In this document: positions 27,029-35,665 of the stretch, piece by piece | Layout of the letters: every line of letters starts with the position of its first letter | Position numbering within the stretch: position 1 is the first letter of the stretch | Source of the DNA: Beijerinckiaceae bacterium | GTDB lineage: Bacteria; Pseudomonadota; Alphaproteobacteria; Rhizobiales; Beijerinckiaceae | NCBI GenBank assembly: GCA_027533425.1 | Contig: JAPZUD010000008.1 | Span: forward strand, 97,339-161,338 | DNA length: 64,000 nt | Reading direction: 5' to 3' | Notes under the pieces: model-generated | Database searches by the model: none | Seen by the model: the letters and a program-made list of their open reading frames with translations, nothing else | What the model was told of the DNA's origin: nothing | Made by a program: the position numbers and the translations under genes

Positions 27029-28233
27029 GGTCCCTCCCGGAGGTAACGGCGTGGATCCGCTTCCGCGCCCTGCCCGTCGGCCAGCGCCCGGCAGAGATCT
27101 GCCATGGCATTCAGGCTATGACAGGTGCGGAATTCGTCAACATGCGGCAGCATCGCCCGGATGCCGGCCGCCTTCGCCTCGAACCCGTCGAAGCGCAGCA
27201 GCGGGTTGAGCCAGATCAGCCGCCGCGCCGAACGCCGCAGCCGCGCCAGTTCACGCGCAAGATCGGGCCGGATTTCCCGTTCCAGCCCGTCGGTGATGAG
27301 CAGAACCACCGCACCGCCGCTCATCACCCGCCGCGCCCAGCGTTTGTTGAACCGCTCCAGCGTCTGGCCGATCCGCGTCCCGCCATCCCAGTCGCGCACC
27401 ATCTTGGCCGCGCCGCGCAAAGCGAGATCGGGGTCCTTCGTGCTCTTCAGCGCATGGGTCACATTCGTCAGCTCGGTCGCGAAGGTGAAGCCCGAGACCC
27501 GCCGTCCGGTCTGCGCGACGGCATGCAGGAAATGCAGGAAAATCCGCGAATACTGGCTCATCGAGCCGGAAATGTCGCAAAGCGCGACCAGCGGCGGCAC
27601 CTTTTCCGCCCGCGCACGGAAGCGCAGTTCGAACGCATCGCCGCCGGCCCGCAGGCTGGCGCGCATCGCCCGCCGCGGATCAGGCCGGTTGCCGTGCGGA
27701 TCGGCCAGGAAACGCCGCGTTTTCACCCGCTGCAACGGCATGACGAGCCGCGCCACCTCGCGCTTGGCCTCGGCCAGCTCCAGCGCGGACATGCCGTCGA
27801 AATCGCGGCTGCGGAACACCTCGATATCCGACACGGTCAGTCGGGAATCGAGATCGACCCGCTCGCGTTCGGGCTGGTCTTCCGGTGGTTTGGGCTGGAA
27901 CAGGGCCTCGGTCAGCCGGCGCAGGGCTTCCTCGCGCCGCGATTCCGGATCGCCCGGCGCCACCGGCATCATCGTGGCCATCATCTTCTCGAGCAGCGCC
28001 CGCCGCCGCCAGAACAGGCGGAAGGCCTGGTCGAACAGATCCGCATCCTGCCGCCTTTTGACGAAAACCGCCTCCAGCGCCGCGCGGAATTCCTCCTTGT
28101 GGCCGATCCCGATCGCCTCGACCGCCGCCACCGCGTCGAGCATGGCGCCCGGGCCGACCGCCATGCCCGCCTGCCGCAGGGCGCGGCCGAAAAAGGCGAC
28201 ATTCTCCGCGAGATGGCCGCCGGCCGCCTGCAT
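27025..28233 (-). CDS. coxE: VWA-domain protein, CoxE-like
   Basis: 402 residues from the ATG at 28233. The C-terminal VWA domain has the MIDAS motif DISGSMSQYS (near residue 221), GTRIGQTLERFN and ITDGLER. The N-terminal part is helical (VGPGAMLDAVAAVEAIGIGHK). In CO-dehydrogenase clusters CoxE works with the ATPase CoxD to assemble the active site. The start shares one base with the coxD stop (TGATG). Confidence 0.9.
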   Translation of the reverse strand: MQAAGGHLAENVAFFGRALRQAGMAVGPGAMLDAVAAVEAIGIGHKEEFRAALEAVFVKRRQDADLFDQAFRLFWRRRALLEKMMATMMPVAPGDPESRREEALRRLTEALFQPKPPEDQPERERVDLDSRLTVSDIEVFRSRDFDGMSALELAEAKREVARLVMPLQRVKTRRFLADPHGNRPDPRRAMRASLRAGGDAFELRFRARAEKVPPLVALCDISGSMSQYSRIFLHFLHAVAQTGRRVSGFTFATELTNVTHALKSTKDPDLALRGAAKMVRDWDGGTRIGQTLERFNKRWARRVMSGGAVVLLITDGLEREIRPDLARELARLRRSARRLIWLNPLLRFDGFEAKAAGIRAMLPHVDEFRTCHSLNAMADLCRALADGQGAEADPRRYLREGP

Positions 28234-29135
28234 CACAGCCCCGCCTTCACCTGGTCGAGGATCTCCTTGGCGCGGCTGCCCTGCAGCTTCACGATATCGT
28301 CCTGGTATTTCAGCAGGACGCCAAGCGTATCGGAGACGAGCGCCGGGTCGAGCGCCACGGCATCGAGCTCCACCAGAGCGGTGGCCCAATCCAGCGTCTC
28401 GGCGACGCCGGGCACCTTGAACAGGTCCTCCTGACGGATTGCCTGGACATAGGCCACGATCTGCTTCGAGAGCTGCGCCGGCACCTTCGGCGCCTTGGCC
28501 TTGAGGATGGCCAGTTCCCGCTGGGTATCCGGGTAATCGACCCAATGATAAAGGCAGCGCCGCTTCAGGGCGTCATGCACCTCGCGGGTGCGGTTCGAGG
28601 TGATGATGACGATCGGCGGCGCCGGGGCGCGGATCGTGCCGAGTTCCGGGATCGTCGCCTGGAAATCCGAGAGGATCTCCAGCAGGAACGCCTCGAACGC
28701 CTCATCCGTCCGGTCCAGCTCGTCGATCAGCAGCACCGGCGGGCCGGCCGGATCAGCCTCCAGCGCCTGCAGCAGCGGCCGCTTGACGAGAAAGCGCTCG
28801 GAAAACACATCCGCCGAGAGCTTCGCCCGGTCATGCTCGCCCGAGGCCTCGCCAAGGCGGATCGCCATCATCTGGCCGGCATAATTCCATTCATAGAGCG
28901 CCGCAGCGCTGTCGAGCCCCTCATAGCATTGCAGCCGGATCAGCTTGCGGCCCAGGGCCCGCGCCAGCACCTTGGCGATCTCGGTCTTGCCGACACCGGC
29001 CTCCCCCTCGAGAAAAAGCGGTCGGCCCAGCCGCAGCGCAAGGAACAGCACGGTCGCGAAACCGCGATCCGCGACATAGGATTCGGCGCGGAGCAGATCG
29101 AGCGTGGCATCGATCGAGGCAGGCGCGTGGATCAT
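28233..29135 (-). CDS. coxD: MoxR-type AAA+ ATPase, CoxD-like
   Basis: 300 residues from the ATG at 29135 (MIHAPASIDATLDLL). Walker A is GEAGVGKT (44-51), Walker B LLIDELD (135-141), then IVIITSNRTREVHDALKRRCLYHW with sensor and arginine finger. CoxD is the ATPase that remodels the Mo-Cu or Mo active site in Oligotropha. Here the partner is form-II coxL, so the precise reaction is uncertain. A decayed copy of its first 20 codons lies at 29797-29901. Confidence 0.92.
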   Translation of the reverse strand: MIHAPASIDATLDLLRAESYVADRGFATVLFLALRLGRPLFLEGEAGVGKTEIAKVLARALGRKLIRLQCYEGLDSAAALYEWNYAGQMMAIRLGEASGEHDRAKLSADVFSERFLVKRPLLQALEADPAGPPVLLIDELDRTDEAFEAFLLEILSDFQATIPELGTIRAPAPPIVIITSNRTREVHDALKRRCLYHWVDYPDTQRELAILKAKAPKVPAQLSKQIVAYVQAIRQEDLFKVPGVAETLDWATALVELDAVALDPALVSDTLGVLLKYQDDIVKLQGSRAKEILDQVKAGL

Positions 29136-29734
29136 CGACGGGTCCCCCAGAAAAACCAGACCGCGACCAGCGCGATCGACACCGCCAGCAGGCGGCGGAC
29201 CAGCCGCTCGCGCGGCCCTTCCACGAGATAGGGCCGAAGCGCGGCGGCGAACAGAACAATAAGGGCATGGACCGCGGTGGCGACCATGACATAGATCAGA
29301 CCGAGCAGCAGGGTCTGCCCCATGATCATCCCGGCGCCGGGCGTCACGAAAAGCGGCAGGACCAGCACATAGAAGGCTGCTGCTTTCGGGTTGAGCAGAT
29401 TGGTGAAGAGCGCCCGCCGGAATGCCGAACGCGGGCCGGACCCGGTCGCGTTTTCCTCGGCGGCCCCGCGCCATGCGTCCCAGGCGAGATACAGCAGGAA
29501 GGCGGCCCCGCCATAACGCAACCCGTCATAGGCTATGGGCATGGTCTGGATCAGCGTTGCAAGACCGAACATCGACGCAAGGCCGATGCCGGTGAGCCCG
29601 AGAGTGACACCGGCCACAGCAGCGAGCCCGATACGGCGCCCCTCGGCAAGGGCCAGTGAAGCGAGATAGGCCATGTTCGGTCCGGGCGTCATCTCGATCA
29701 GAAGCGAGGCCAGGGCAAATTCCAGAACGCGCAC
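29132..29734 (-). CDS. LysE-family amino-acid exporter
   Basis: 200 residues from the GTG at 29734; ATGs at 29761 and 29800 are in frame but give unusual N-terminal tails, and GGAGA lies upstream of the GTG. The RhtB/LysE pattern is clear: LEFALASLLIEMTPGPNMAYLASLALAEG and NLLNPKAAAFYVLVLPLFV, with six membrane segments. It would export an amino acid or small amine. It overlaps coxD by four bases, so it was placed inside the cox operon although unrelated to molybdenum enzymes. The gene is high-G+C, unlike the cassette to its right. Confidence 0.88.
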   Translation of the reverse strand: MRVLEFALASLLIEMTPGPNMAYLASLALAEGRRIGLAAVAGVTLGLTGIGLASMFGLATLIQTMPIAYDGLRYGGAAFLLYLAWDAWRGAAEENATGSGPRSAFRRALFTNLLNPKAAAFYVLVLPLFVTPGAGMIMGQTLLLGLIYVMVATAVHALIVLFAAALRPYLVEGPRERLVRRLLAVSIALVAVWFFWGTRR

Positions 29735-29796
29735 GCTGACCTGTCTCCGACTGCTGCCCATTGCAAAGGCGTCATATTGATCTTCTAGGTTTGTTC

Positions 29797-29901
29797 TCAT
29801 TCAACCGGCAAGGAGATTGAACAATGAACCCGAGGGAGACTGCGATCAGCGACATAATATTCGGCGCGCAGCAGATCGAGAACGGCAGTTACGGCGATCA
29901 C
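29797..29901 (-). pseudogene. Remnant of a second coxD 5' end
   Basis: Reading leftwards from a GTG at 29901 (preceded by AGGAGACGGG) gives 34 codons. Residues AVLDLLRAEYYVADR match coxD ATLDLLRAESYVADR. The DNA match 29841-29887 against 29063-29109 has 39 identities in 47 bases by my count, and differences fall partly at third codon positions. After about 20 codons the frame continues into unrelated sequence and stops. It looks like a decayed fragment of a coxD gene, in the same orientation, between the AT-rich cassette and lysE. Confidence 0.65.
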
Positions 29902-29915
29902 AAAAAACCCGTCTC

Positions 29916-30245
29916 CTATTTTTTATTTAGGGCTTCTTCTATCTCCTCAATAACACTGTCGACATTAAGAGCACTTCTTCTTGCAATCGAAAAAACATTC
30001 TCCATTCTTTCATATTTTGTATTGTATTCGCTCGCCAATATAGAATCAATTGTTTCATTAGATTTATCGATCATTGCAATTGAATAGCCTGATTCATCAG
30101 TGTTTACGTCAGTCCATTTCCATATTCTAATTTTATAGTGGAGGATTTTACAATAGAATGAATCACTAGTCTCTCTTGACCACTTCAAAGAATTTTCCCG
30201 CGTTTTTCGATCAATAAGAGGCAGCAGATCCTCAATACTTTTCAC
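29916..30245 (-). CDS. Hypothetical protein, second gene of AT-rich cassette
   Basis: 109 residues, start GTG at 30245 overlapping the previous stop by four bases (GTGA). Soluble, no signal peptide. It starts MKSIEDLLPLIDRKTRE, has a central part of probable beta strands (KILHYKIRIWKWTD, SGYSIAMID) and ends in a helix (SVIEEIEEALNKK) with FSIARRSALNVD before it. No known domain is recognised. Two 60-base lines inside (29941-30060) contain 39 G+C of 120 bases, about one third, compared with roughly two thirds in neighbours, a sign of horizontal origin. Confidence 0.75.
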   Translation of the reverse strand: MKSIEDLLPLIDRKTRENSLKWSRETSDSFYCKILHYKIRIWKWTDVNTDESGYSIAMIDKSNETIDSILASEYNTKYERMENVFSIARRSALNVDSVIEEIEEALNKK

Positions 30246-30745
30246 ACCTCATCTCCTGTTTTTGATCTATAGTGTATAACCCTATCGTCAACATAAGACC
30301 TCAGCCCGCCAATTGCTTTACGGACAGACTGTAAATCAAAATTTTTGCCCTCAACAATTCCTCCGTTAACTTTATTTCTTATAATTCGAATGTTTCTTCG
30401 AACAATATGTAATCCATCCGAGCTGTCTGCCGCTATTATTTCAATAATATCTCTTGATACATATTCAATATGTATTGCGGCGGCATTAAAATTGCTATCA
30501 ATTACCGACCTCTCTAAAGACTCCAAATTTGAGCTAACTCTACCAACATTCAAAACAACGGCCTGCCTTTGGTATTTTTTTATTTCTCTGACCGCTGTGT
30601 CCGCTGCTTCTTTGGCTTGCCTTGATTGCCGATACGTAAACAAAAGTCCAACCAACCCTGCAATTGTCCCAATCCATGTCACTGCTCCTGTTATGTCATT
30701 AGACAGGAGCAGTGATAAAGCATTTTTGAAATATTCAACTGACAA
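30242..30745 (-). CDS. Hypothetical single-span membrane protein, first gene of AT-rich cassette
   Basis: 167 residues if translation begins at TTG 30745; the codon lies four bases after the coxM stop and GGGAAG, 7 bases upstream, is formed by the last coxM codons. Residues 18-38 (ITGAVTWIGTIAGLVGLLFTY) are a transmembrane helix, followed by a basic and helical cytosolic part (RQSRQAKEAADTAVREIKKY, then NVGRVSSNLESLERS and VRRNIRIIRNKVNGG). No recognised domain. AT-rich. Longer in-frame starts would read into coxM antisense-frame sequence and are unlikely. It forms a coupled pair with the 109-residue gene. Confidence 0.72.
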   Translation of the reverse strand: MSVEYFKNALSLLLSNDITGAVTWIGTIAGLVGLLFTYRQSRQAKEAADTAVREIKKYQRQAVVLNVGRVSSNLESLERSVIDSNFNAAAIHIEYVSRDIIEIIAADSSDGLHIVRRNIRIIRNKVNGGIVEGKNFDLQSVRKAIGGLRSYVDDRVIHYRSKTGDEV

Positions 30746-30749
30746 ACAA

Positions 30750-31556
30750 CTACTTCCCGCTGGCCGCCGTGACAGCCCGGCGCGCCATGACGCCGATGAG
30801 ATGGCTGCGATACTCGGCCGAGGCATGGATATCGCTGTTCAGCCCCTTTGCTGCCGGGTTCTTCACGCCATCGAGCGATTTCGCATTGAAGCGCTTGCCG
30901 AGGGCCGCCTCGGCATCCGCCCAGCGGAACACGCCGTCCGAGCCGGCGCCGGTCACCGCAACGACCACCGACGAGCCCTTCTTGCCGACGGCGACACCCA
31001 CCATCGCATAGCGTGAGGCCGGGTTGCGGAACTTCGCATAGGCGAACTTGCCACCGGTCGGCACGATGACCTTCGTGATGATCTCGCCCTCGTCGAGCGC
31101 GGTCGAGAACATGCCGGTGAAGAACTCACCCGCCGGGATCTTGCGCCGGTTGGTCACGATGGTCGCGCCGAGGGCCAGCAGGCCGGCCGGATAATCCGCC
31201 GCCGGATCATTGTTGGCGATGGAGCCGCCGATCGTCCCCTTGTGGCGGACATGCGGATCGCCGATGCCGCCGGCCAAAGCGGCGAGGCCCGGCAAAGCCG
31301 CCTGGACGAGCGCAGAGGAAGCCACTTCGGCGTGGCTGGTCATCGCACCGATGACAAGATTGCGGCCCTTCTGCTCGATTCCGACCAGTTCCGGCACGCC
31401 GGACAGATCGATCACCGCCGCCGGGCTGGCGAGGCGCTGCTTCATCGTGGGAAGCAGCGTCTGCCCCCCGGCAAGGATCTTCGCATCCTCGACCTTGCCG
31501 ACCAGGCTGTTGGCCTGGCGGAGCGTGGCGGGGCGATGGAAATCAAAGGCATACAT
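30750..31556 (-). CDS. coxM: FAD-binding subunit of molybdenum hydroxylase (CoxM-like)
   Basis: 268 residues from the ATG at 31556, preceded by AGGAGATCCACC. It has the FAD-binding motifs AKILAGGQTLLPTMK and GTIGGSIANNDPAADYPA of the CO-dehydrogenase medium subunit, and the C-terminal VTGAGSDGVFRW region. It passes electrons between the FeS subunit and an acceptor. The order here is S-L-M, not the M-S-L of canonical CO dehydrogenase. Downstream lies the AT-rich cassette. Confidence 0.93.
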   Translation of the reverse strand: MYAFDFHRPATLRQANSLVGKVEDAKILAGGQTLLPTMKQRLASPAAVIDLSGVPELVGIEQKGRNLVIGAMTSHAEVASSALVQAALPGLAALAGGIGDPHVRHKGTIGGSIANNDPAADYPAGLLALGATIVTNRRKIPAGEFFTGMFSTALDEGEIITKVIVPTGGKFAYAKFRNPASRYAMVGVAVGKKGSSVVVAVTGAGSDGVFRWADAEAALGKRFNAKSLDGVKNPAAKGLNSDIHASAEYRSHLIGVMARRAVTAASGK

Positions 31557-31607
31557 GGTGGATCTCCTGAATTCAGAGAGGCCCTCGGGTTCGGACAACC
31601 GGGACGC

Positions 31608-31635
31608 GAGTGCCGGTTGCCGACTGCCGATTGCC
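31608..31635. repeat. Four 7-base repeats in coxL-coxM spacer
   Basis: Four consecutive heptads GAGTGCC, GGTTGCC, GACTGCC, GATTGCC, without gaps. The last two recur as GACTGCC-GATTGCC in the coxS-coxL spacer (34062-34075). Confidence 0.7.
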
Positions 31636-31639
31636 CGAA

Positions 31640-34003
31640 TTATTCCGCAGCCCTGGCGAGGCCGGCCTGCGCCGCCTGCCAGACGGCCTGCGGCGTGGCC
31701 GGCATCGCGATATTCTCGTGGCCGAGCGCGTCGGTGATGGCATTCATCACCGCGGCCGGCGCGGCGATCGCCCCGGCCTCGCCGCAACCCTTGATCCCGA
31801 GCGGGTTCGACGGGCACGGCGTGGTCGTGTGGTCGACGCGGAACGAGGGCAGGTCATCGGCGCGCGGCATGGCATAATCCATGTAGCTCGCGGTAAGAAG
31901 CTGGCCGTTGGCGTCATAGACGGCGCCTTCGAGGATCGCCTGGCCGATGCCCTGCGCGATCCCGCCATGCACCTGCCCTTCGACGATCATCGGGTTGATG
32001 ATCACCCCGAAATCATCCACCGCCGTCCATTTGGCGATGGTGGTGACGCCGGTATCCGGATCGATCTCCACCTCGGCTATATGCACACCCGACGGGAAAG
32101 TGAAGTTGGTCGGGTCGTAGAAGGCGCCTTCCTTCAGCCCCGGCTCGAGCTGCTCGCCGGTGAACTTGTGCGCGATATAGGCCTGCAGGGCGACCGAGGC
32201 GAAGTCGATCGACTTGTCGGTGCCCTTCACCGAGAACTTGCCGTCCTTGAAGTCGATATCGGCCTCGGAGGCTTCCAGCACGAAGCTGGCCACCTTCTTG
32301 GCCTTGGCCTCGATCTTGTCGAGTGCCTTGACGATGGCGGACATGCCCACCGCGCCGGAACGGGAGCCATAGGTGCCCATGCCCATCTGCACCTTGTCGG
32401 TATCGCCATGGACGATCGCGACATTCTCGATCGGAATGCCGAGACGCCCCGCCACCAGCTGGGCAAAGGTGGTCTCGTGGCCCTGGCCATGGCTGTGCGA
32501 GCCCGTCAGCACTTCCACCGTCCCGACCGGGTTGACGCGCACCTCGGCCGATTCCCAGAGGCCGACACCGGCCCCGAGCGAGCCCACCGCCGCCGACGGC
32601 GCGATGCCGCAGGCCTCGATATAGGCCGAATAGCCCAGGCCGCGCAGCTTGCCGGCCTTGGCGCTCTCGCGCTTGCGGCGGGCGAAGCCCTTCACGTCAT
32701 GGATCTCCATCGCCTTGACGAGCGAGGCGTTGTAGTCGCCCGTATCGTAGCACATGATCACCGGCGTCTGGTGCGGGAAGGACTTGATGAAGTTCTTCCT
32801 GCGGAACGCCGCCGGATCCATGCCCAGCTCGCGCGCCGCAACTTCCATCAGCCGTTCGATCACGAAGGTCGCTTCCGGGCGGCCGGCGCCGCGATAGGCA
32901 TCGACCGGCGCCGTGTTGGTATAGACCGCCTCTACCTCGCCGTAGATGGCGGGGATGTTGTACTGCCCCGAGAGCAGCGGCACGTAGAGATAGGTCGGAA
33001 CCGAGGAGGCGAAGGTCGAGAGATAGGCGCCGAGATTGGCCCGCGTCTTCACATGGAGCCCGAGGATCCGGCCATTCTCGTCGATCGCCATCTCGGCATG
33101 GGTGAGATGGTCGCGGCCATGGGCGATGGCCAGGAATTCCTCCGTCCGGTCGGCCACCCATTTGACCGGCCGCCCGACCTTCTTCGCCGCCCAGACGCAG
33201 ATCGTCTCCTCGGCATAGATGAAGATCTTCGAGCCGAACCCGCCACCGACATCCGGCGCGATCACGCGGAGCTTGTGCTCCGGCGCGATGCCGATGAAGG
33301 CCGAGAGCACCAGCCGCGCCACATGCGGGTTCTGGCTGGTCGTGTAGAGCGTGAAGGCCTCCTCGCCAGCATTGTAGTCGCCGATCGCCGCGCGCGGTTC
33401 CATCGCGTTCGGGATGAGCCGGTTGTTGACAAGGTCGATCTTCGTGATGTGCTTCGCCTTCTTGAAGGCGGCCTTCACAGCGGCCTCGTCACCGAGATGC
33501 CAGTCATAGACCTGGTTGTCCGGCGCGGCGTCATGGATGGCCGGGCTGCCCTTCTTCGTGGCCGAGGCAAGGTCAACCACCGGCTTCAGCGGTTCGTAAT
33601 CGACAACGATGGCTTCCGCCGCATCGCGGGCCTCGGCGAGGCTCTCGGCGATGACCACGGCAACATGGTCGCCGACATAGCGAACCTTGCCGACCGCCAG
33701 CGCCGGATGGGCGCCGGCCTTCATCGGCGTGCCATCCTTCGAATGGATCATCCAGCCGCAGATCAGCCCACCGACCTTGTCCGCCTCGATATCGGCGCCG
33801 GTGAAGATCCCGACCACGCCCGGCATCGCCGCAGCCTTGGCGGTATCGATCTTCCTGATCTTCGCATGGGCATGCGGCGAACGCAGGAAATAGGCATGGG
33901 CCTGCCCGGGACGGTTGATATCGTCCGTGTAATTGCCCTTGCCGGTGATGAAGCGGAAATCTTCCTTGCGCTCGACGCGCGCACCAATTCCGGTGCCAGC
34001 CAT
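31640..34003 (-). CDS. coxL: Molybdenum-binding large subunit, form-II CoxL-like
   Basis: 787 residues from the ATG at 34003, which follows AGGAGGGAACACC. It belongs to the xanthine-oxidase family: [20 protein letters not shown] at the N-terminus, [14 protein letters not shown], and [16 protein letters not shown]. The active-site loop is AYRGAGR (about residue 367), the form-II signature, and not AYXCSFR of true CO dehydrogenase (form I), so CO oxidation should not be assumed. The catalytic glutamate lies in KGCGEAGAI near the C-terminus. Substrate unknown. It uses the molybdopterin cytosine cofactor by family. Confidence 0.95.
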   Translation of the reverse strand: MAGTGIGARVERKEDFRFITGKGNYTDDINRPGQAHAYFLRSPHAHAKIRKIDTAKAAAMPGVVGIFTGADIEADKVGGLICGWMIHSKDGTPMKAGAHPALAVGKVRYVGDHVAVVIAESLAEARDAAEAIVVDYEPLKPVVDLASATKKGSPAIHDAAPDNQVYDWHLGDEAAVKAAFKKAKHITKIDLVNNRLIPNAMEPRAAIGDYNAGEEAFTLYTTSQNPHVARLVLSAFIGIAPEHKLRVIAPDVGGGFGSKIFIYAEETICVWAAKKVGRPVKWVADRTEEFLAIAHGRDHLTHAEMAIDENGRILGLHVKTRANLGAYLSTFASSVPTYLYVPLLSGQYNIPAIYGEVEAVYTNTAPVDAYRGAGRPEATFVIERLMEVAARELGMDPAAFRRKNFIKSFPHQTPVIMCYDTGDYNASLVKAMEIHDVKGFARRKRESAKAGKLRGLGYSAYIEACGIAPSAAVGSLGAGVGLWESAEVRVNPVGTVEVLTGSHSHGQGHETTFAQLVAGRLGIPIENVAIVHGDTDKVQMGMGTYGSRSGAVGMSAIVKALDKIEAKAKKVASFVLEASEADIDFKDGKFSVKGTDKSIDFASVALQAYIAHKFTGEQLEPGLKEGAFYDPTNFTFPSGVHIAEVEIDPDTGVTTIAKWTAVDDFGVIINPMIVEGQVHGGIAQGIGQAILEGAVYDANGQLLTASYMDYAMPRADDLPSFRVDHTTTPCPSNPLGIKGCGEAGAIAAPAAVMNAITDALGHENIAMPATPQAVWQAAQAGLARAAE

Positions 34004-34023
34004 GGTGTTCCCTCCTGATTGTC

Positions 34024-34075
34024 TGGGCAGTGGGCAGGCGGCAGTGGGCAAGACGGCCCCGACTGCCGATTGCCG
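34024..34075. repeat. 7-base repeats in coxS-coxL spacer
   Basis: CTGGGCA, GTGGGCA, GGCGGCA, GTGGGCA run in phase from 34024 to 34051; after ten bases GACTGCC-GATTGCC follow at 62-75. The two groups are partly complementary, so the RNA could fold (GGCAGT with ACTGCC). Confidence 0.65.
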
Positions 34076-34093
34076 TGATCCGACCGCCTCTTC

Positions 34094-34582
34094 TTATTCC
34101 GCAGCGACCTTCATGCCGCCCATGGCGGCCGCGCCGGCCTGGATGGCCTTCACGATGTTGTGGTAGCCCGTGCAGCGGCAGATATTGCCCTCGAGCTCGT
34201 GGCGGATCGTGTCCTCCGACAGGTCGTAGCCAAGCCGGTTGACCATATCGATCGCCGCCATGATCATGCCGGGCGTGCAGAAGCCACATTGCAGGCCGTG
34301 ATGCGTCCGGAACGCCGCCTGCATCGGATGCAGCTCTGTGCCGTTGGCCAGCCCTTCGATCGTCGTGACATTCGCCCCTTCGCAGGAAAGGGCCAACGTC
34401 GTGCAGGCCTTGATGGCCTTGCCATCGACATGGACCACGCAAGCGCCGCACTGGCTGGTGTCGCAGCCGACATGGGTACCGGTCAGGCGCTGGTGCTCCC
34501 GCAGGAACTGGACCAGCAGCGTCCGGCCCTCGACATCGGCGCTCACGCGCTTGCCGTTTACGGTCATGCTCACCTTGGGCAT
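34094..34582 (-). CDS. coxS: 2Fe-2S small subunit (CoxS-like)
   Basis: 162 residues from the ATG at 34582. The plant-type ferredoxin cluster is [18 protein letters not shown] with the fourth Cys in IKACTTLA; the second cluster is QCGFCTPGM and [15 protein letters not shown]. It relays electrons from the Mo site to the flavin subunit. First gene of the cox operon; the divergent hydrolase gene lies 279 bases away, so the operon promoter is in 34583-34861. Confidence 0.95.
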   Translation of the reverse strand: MPKVSMTVNGKRVSADVEGRTLLVQFLREHQRLTGTHVGCDTSQCGACVVHVDGKAIKACTTLALSCEGANVTTIEGLANGTELHPMQAAFRTHHGLQCGFCTPGMIMAAIDMVNRLGYDLSEDTIRHELEGNICRCTGYHNIVKAIQAGAAAMGGMKVAAE

Positions 34583-34861
34583 GAAACTCTCCTTGAGCGA
34601 AAATGGGCACAAAACCGCGCCCAACGTTTCCTGACGGGGCTTTGCATTGCCGTTTTTGGGTCGTTTTCCCCGATTTTTCTAAGGTGGACCCGTTCTAAAG
34701 AAACCGTCAAGCGGCCAATTGCGCGCAACCCGGCAAATTCGTTTGCGCATCGCAGCAAATCGGAATCGCGCAGGCACTGCGAAAAAGCCCGGCCGGTCAT
34801 GCTTGTCTTTCCGGCAAAATGCTCCGAAGCTAGCCAGTCTCGCGTCGAACCTGCCCGAGGA

Positions 34862-35665
34862 ATGCCTTTGTCTTCCGAAATCTCCTTCATCGATGCCGGC
34901 GATGTCCGGTTCCGCATCGCGCGTGACGGCTCCAAGGCCTCCCCGCCGCTCATGTTCTCGAACAGCCTCGGCGCGACACTGGAAATGTGGAGCGACCAGA
35001 TCCCCGTTTTCGCCGAGACGCACCGGGTGATCCGCTACGATGTGCGCGGCCATGGCGGCTCCTCCTGCCCGCCCGGCCCCTATTCGCTGGCCATGCTGGC
35101 GCAGGATGCCCTGCGCATTCTCGACACGCTCCACATCCACAAGGTCGACTGGATCGGCTGCTCGATGGGCGGCATGGTCGGCATGTATCTGCTGACGCAC
35201 CATCCCGACCGGATCAACCGCGCGGTGCTCGGCAACACGGCCGCCTTCATGGGCCCGCCCTTTACCGACTGGAATGCCCGGATCCGGATCGCCCATCGCG
35301 AGGGGATGGGCGCGATTGCCGAGGCGATGAAGATGCGCTGGTTCACGCCCGCCTTCAACCAGTCGAACCCGGCCGAGGTGGCCCGCATCACCGATCAGGT
35401 GCGCGAGGCAACCGTCACCGGCTACACCGCCTGCTGTGCCGCCCTGCGCGACATGGACCAACGCGAGGCCATCAAGTCGATCTCGAACCCGGTGCTCGTG
35501 GTGATCGGTGAAAAGGATATCGCCACCACGCCGGCCATGGGCGAGATCATGGTCCGAAACATTCCGGGCGCGAAAAAGGCCGTCGTGCCCGGCTCGCATA
35601 TCGCCAATTGCGAATCCCCGGCGGAATACAACCGCGTCGTCTCGGCCTTCCTGGGAACAGCGTGA
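34862..35665 (+). CDS. 3-oxoadipate enol-lactonase-like alpha/beta hydrolase
   Basis: 267 residues from the ATG at 34862. It resembles PcaD: FSNSLGATLEMWSDQIPVF, HRVIRYDVRGHGGSSCP, nucleophile WIGCSMGGMVGMYL, and C-terminal VVPGSHIANCESP with the histidine. PcaD hydrolyses 3-oxoadipate enol-lactone in the beta-ketoadipate pathway, but no other pca genes are near, so a related lactone or ester could be the substrate. The stop codon overlaps the start of the next SDR gene by one base. Confidence 0.85.
   Translation: MPLSSEISFIDAGDVRFRIARDGSKASPPLMFSNSLGATLEMWSDQIPVFAETHRVIRYDVRGHGGSSCPPGPYSLAMLAQDALRILDTLHIHKVDWIGCSMGGMVGMYLLTHHPDRINRAVLGNTAAFMGPPFTDWNARIRIAHREGMGAIAEAMKMRWFTPAFNQSNPAEVARITDQVREATVTGYTACCAALRDMDQREAIKSISNPVLVVIGEKDIATTPAMGEIMVRNIPGAKKAVVPGSHIANCESPAEYNRVVSAFLGTA

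Noticed and set aside
29824..30087. Plus-strand 87-codon ORF beginning MNPRETAISDIIFGAQQIE
   Set aside because: It looked coding at first, but this is the reverse complement of the coxD-like remnant and of the cassette's second gene, so the signal belongs to the minus strand.
31640..34003. Carbon monoxide dehydrogenase (form I)
   Set aside because: The active-site loop is AYRGAGR and not AYXCSFR, so a true CO dehydrogenase is not supported.
31610..34018. 802-codon ORF on the plus strand over coxL
   Set aside because: Pure antisense of coxL, whose motifs are complete on the other strand.
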